This document shows, piece by piece, positions 61,401-64,000 of a stretch of 64,000 nucleotides of DNA (within the stretch, counting starts at the first letter, position 1; the number at the start of each line of letters is the position of its first letter). A program made the position numbers and the translations under genes. Source of the stretch: Chamaesiphon sp031376885 (lineage in GTDB: Bacteria > Cyanobacteriota > Cyanobacteriia > Cyanobacteriales > Chamaesiphonaceae); NCBI GenBank assembly GCA_031376885.1, contig JANMEL010000110.1, forward strand, positions 1 to 64,000, given 5' to 3'. The notes under the pieces were generated by a model, which was not told the origin of the DNA, made no database searches, and was given only the letters and a program-made list of their open reading frames with translations.

Positions 61401-64000
61401 GTGGTAAATTAGTCGTCCAATTATTGAATCAAGATGGAGATAGTGGGAGTAATGTCAGCATTACTAATTTTGTAGACTCGATCGATCCTAATGGTACACC
61501 TGGTACGAGTGTCAATCCAGCCATTACCCCCGTCACTCCAGGCGCGGCAAAGATTCTCGATAGTTATATGGCGACGAATAACGCTCAATTATTATTAAGT
61601 AACGTCAGCCTCGATAAAGTAACGGGTAAATATACCGCCGATTTACGAGTCCAAAATGTGGGAACTACTACCCTCTCCCAAAACCTCGCCGTCTTACTTA
61701 CCAATCTGCCCCCAGGAGTCACTGTAGCGAATAGTTCTGGTACTCACCCTGCTGGTTCGGCTTATTTGAATTTTGATACCGCCATCGCCCCAGGAGGACT
61801 AGCTGGTGGAGCAATTAGTGATGCGGTCAGAGTAATAATTAACGACCCAACTTTAGCCGCATTTAGTTTCAAACCTGTGGTACTCCAAGGGGCAATGGCT
61901 GTACTCCCTGACTTATCGAGTTTGGCAACCCTAACAGTCAAAGTAGGCGATAAAATCGATATTCCACTGGGAGGGGAATTAGCGATTCAGACAACCACCA
62001 AGTTACCAACAGGAAAAATAACAGGTGATAGTCATCTAGTATTTACCCCCGCACCCGACCAAATTGGCAGTTATACCTTTACCCTGATTGCCCGAAATGG
62101 CAGTACCTCTACTCGTCAGAATATTACCTTAAATGTAGTCGCTGACCCGATTACAACTACCAGGGTGACGGGGATAATTGCCGATACCAACCAGGCGGGA
62201 TTGGCAGGGGTATTAGTAGAATTATCTGGCTATCAGGCGACGACGGATAGTAGTGGGAAGTTTACGATTATTCTGCCTGAGAGTAGTGCTGGGGATACCC
62301 TCAAGGTATATGGACAGCGGATTCAGGGTGGGGGGATAACCTATCCGTTTATCGCCGAGAAGATGGGGTTATTGTTGGGGCACGATATTTATCGCGGCGT
62401 GAATAATCAGATCGATCGTCCGATATATCTGCCTACTATTGACGTTACCACGGGTACGACGGTGAATCCGACGATAAGTACGTTTGTGACTAATCCTCGC
62501 TTAGTAGGAGCCAAGGTGACGGTAGCGGCGAATAGTCTATTTGATAAGAGTGGGAATGCCTTTGCGGGGATTATGAGTATTACCGAGGTGCCGACTAGTT
62601 TGACACCTGCGGCTCTACCAGAGAATTTACATCCCGATTTGGTAGTGACGATTCAGCCTGGGGATATGGTGTTTAATACGCCTGCGAAATTGACACTAGG
62701 AAATCGTGGTGGTTATTTACCTGGGTTAGAACTAGATTTATGGTCGATTAATCCGAATACAGGATTATTTGACATCGTTGGCAAAGGGAAAGTTAGTGCG
62801 GATGGAACCGTAATTGAGACAATTGAGGGGGGAATTCGCAATAGTAGCTGGCATTTCTTCTCACCACCACCGCCACCACCACCACCACCAAGTATCAACT
62901 TGGATGCAAATCATCCTTCCAATCCCAATCCCAGCAAAGACCAATGTGGACTTCAAAACAACTTTAAATCAGAAGTATCTGCTTTTTCTGGAGCTGTATC
63001 CGACAATCGCGCTCTGGTTAACTACCAGTCCCAAGGAATAGCACGTGGCATTAATTTACATTATGACTCCCTCCGCGCAAATCCCACTGAAATTATTCAT
63101 ATTGGTGGACAAGCTTCAGCAATCTCCCCCGCAGATAAATTTAGTGCCAAAATAACCCTTACCGCCAACGGCATCAGTCAGACTGTGACGGGACTAAAAT
63201 CAAGTCAACTCAATGGGTTGACTGGTGGAGAACGGATGTGGTCTGTTCCCGCGACGGGTGGCACTTTTATTGATGCCTCAATCCAAGTAGATGTGAGCCA
63301 TTTAGGATCGGGTCAATACCAGTATCAAACGGATACTGGGATCAGAGGAATAAGAGCTTGGACAAACCCTGACAACACCGTGACAGTTGCTGTATTAGGA
63401 ACTACAGCTAACAGACAGGATAAATTAGTCGTTGTTAATGATAGCGATAGCGTTTTTGGGAGCGGGTGGAATGTTTCTGGTTTACAAAAAATAGTAGTTA
63501 ATGAGGATAAATCTGTCCTGTTAATTGATGGAAATGGAACGCACCAAGTATTCTCCCTTCCTCTGGTACAGGCTGCCCCTAACACACCCCAGATTTATCT
63601 ATCTGCGCCAGGAGATTATTCTCAACTCACACGTCTAGCTGATGGAACGTTCCAACGAACGATGAAGGATTTTACTCGTTATCAATTCAATGCCCAAGGA
63701 TTGATGATAGCGGCTACCGACAGAGAGGGAAATACTACTCGCCATATCTATAACGCTAGCGGACAGATTCAACAAATCATCGATCCAGTTGGTTTGACCA
63801 CTACTTTCAACTATACAGGGAATCGCGTTAGCAGTATTGTTGACCCTGCTGGTCGGATTACAACAATGGAGTACGACAGCCACGGCAATCTTGTATCTGT
63901 CACCGATCCTGATGGGAGTAAGAATCAATACGGCTATGATAGTCGCCATTTATTAACTAGTAGCATCGACAAAACCGGACAGGTTAAAACGGGGACTTAC
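55478..64000 (+). CDS. Giant Ig-like/vanadium-haloperoxidase/RHS protein (3' partial, start not visible)
   Basis: One frame stays open from 55478 to the window end, more than 2800 codons. About 55523-56260: Asn/Gly-rich beta-helix-like part (VENGDINFNGKGTLTNVVLV). About 56260-59200: repeated Ig-like domains (ISDTGISNSDKITN, GSDTGASNSDNITN, ATDIAGNIST). 59230-60420: vanadium haloperoxidase/PAP2 domain with AMYDAVNAI, KYTYNTWRPITAIR, EYVSGHSTF and SRILGGIHF. 60430-62150: more beta domains. 62160-62420: carboxypeptidase-regulatory-like (GVLVELSGYQATTDSSGKF). 62862-62890: poly-Pro hinge. From 62900: RHS entry domain and YD repeats (RHIYNASGQIQQIIDPVG). No ATG, GTG or TTG occurs before about 55888 and there is no signal peptide, so the 5' end is lost or unusual. 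Confidence 0.87.
55491..55522. repeat. CAATTAT heptamers at the broken 5' side of the giant gene
   Basis: Four CAATTAT/CAATTAA units run directly into the first recognisable codons of the giant frame (TTAGACCAAGCT at 55523). The position suggests that repeat-mediated recombination removed the original 5' end. Confidence 0.7.

Noticed and set aside
1..64000. tRNA or rRNA genes
   Set aside because: No cloverleaf with conserved TTCGA arm or rRNA core words was found on either strand by reading.

Overview
The window looks like a plasmid or large accessory region of a cyanobacterium. GCGATCGC (HIP1) octamers and CGATCGATCG runs occur throughout, 7-bp-periodic short repeats fill many gaps, and many genes belong to families familiar from cyanobacterial plasmids. 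There are no rRNA, tRNA or core metabolic genes. I see plasmid-type functions instead: a ParA plus ribbon-helix-helix pair (53.0-53.9 kb), two primase/helicase-type replication proteins (13.8-16.6 and 43.9-46.3 kb), a transfer/secretion-like ATPase operon (3.8-7.1 kb), an ArdA antirestriction gene, a FinO-like gene, an ERF recombinase fragment, two tyrosine recombinases and an IS element. I cannot name the species.

Layout. 0-2.5 kb: the 3' end of an RHS gene whose tail is a cholera-toxin-A-like ADP-ribosyltransferase, followed by two candidate immunity genes. 2.6-7.7 kb: tyrosine recombinase, a three-gene ATPase/HlyD-like/secreted-protein operon, and an array of AAACGTTT palindromes. 7.7-13.0 kb (minus strand): YhaV-PrlF toxin-antitoxin, KilA-N protein, YdjM-like membrane protein, membrane-anchored AAA+ ATPase and an HTH-like protein. 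13.8-17.5 kb: PrimPol/DUF927 replication protein ending in a 9-bp repeat array, then a decayed copy of its 3' end. 17.5-23.1 kb: two convergent CHAT-protease genes, one fused to an alpha/beta hydrolase and one with a membrane N-terminus. 23.7-31.7 kb: AbiE, an EamA transporter, small unknown genes, a zeta-like kinase, a GNAT-like pair, a decayed AbiEi and MazEF. 32-40 kb: SLOG-like, ArdA, DUF3560, OB-like, FinO-like and Rpn-type genes, resembling the leading region of a conjugative plasmid. 40-43.5 kb: truncated ERF gene, FimB-like recombinase and a two-gene IS. 43.9-46.8 kb: DUF3987 replication protein with a second 9-bp repeat array. 47-51.4 kb: two HigBA-type modules and duplicated copies of genes from 36-38 kb. 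51.5-54 kb: secreted repeat protein, AAACGTTT sites, RHH and ParA. 55.5-64 kb: one open frame of more than 2800 codons (Ig-like repeats, a complete vanadium-haloperoxidase/PAP2 domain, a carboxypeptidase-regulatory-like domain and the start of an RHS/YD shell) that runs off the window end.

Synthesis. The right-edge frame is the front of an RHS protein and the left-edge frame is the back of one, so the replicon is probably circular and a little longer than 64 kb, with one giant toxin gene crossing the cut (inference). The region is mosaic: gene halves, duplicated blocks and small repeats inserted in frame are frequent, and at least six intact toxin-antitoxin or similar modules plus several remnants are present. 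The most unusual points are the giant haloperoxidase/RHS/ART protein, the CHAT pair, the AAACGTTT arrays at three loci, and the 9-bp arrays that overlap the 3' ends of both replication genes.
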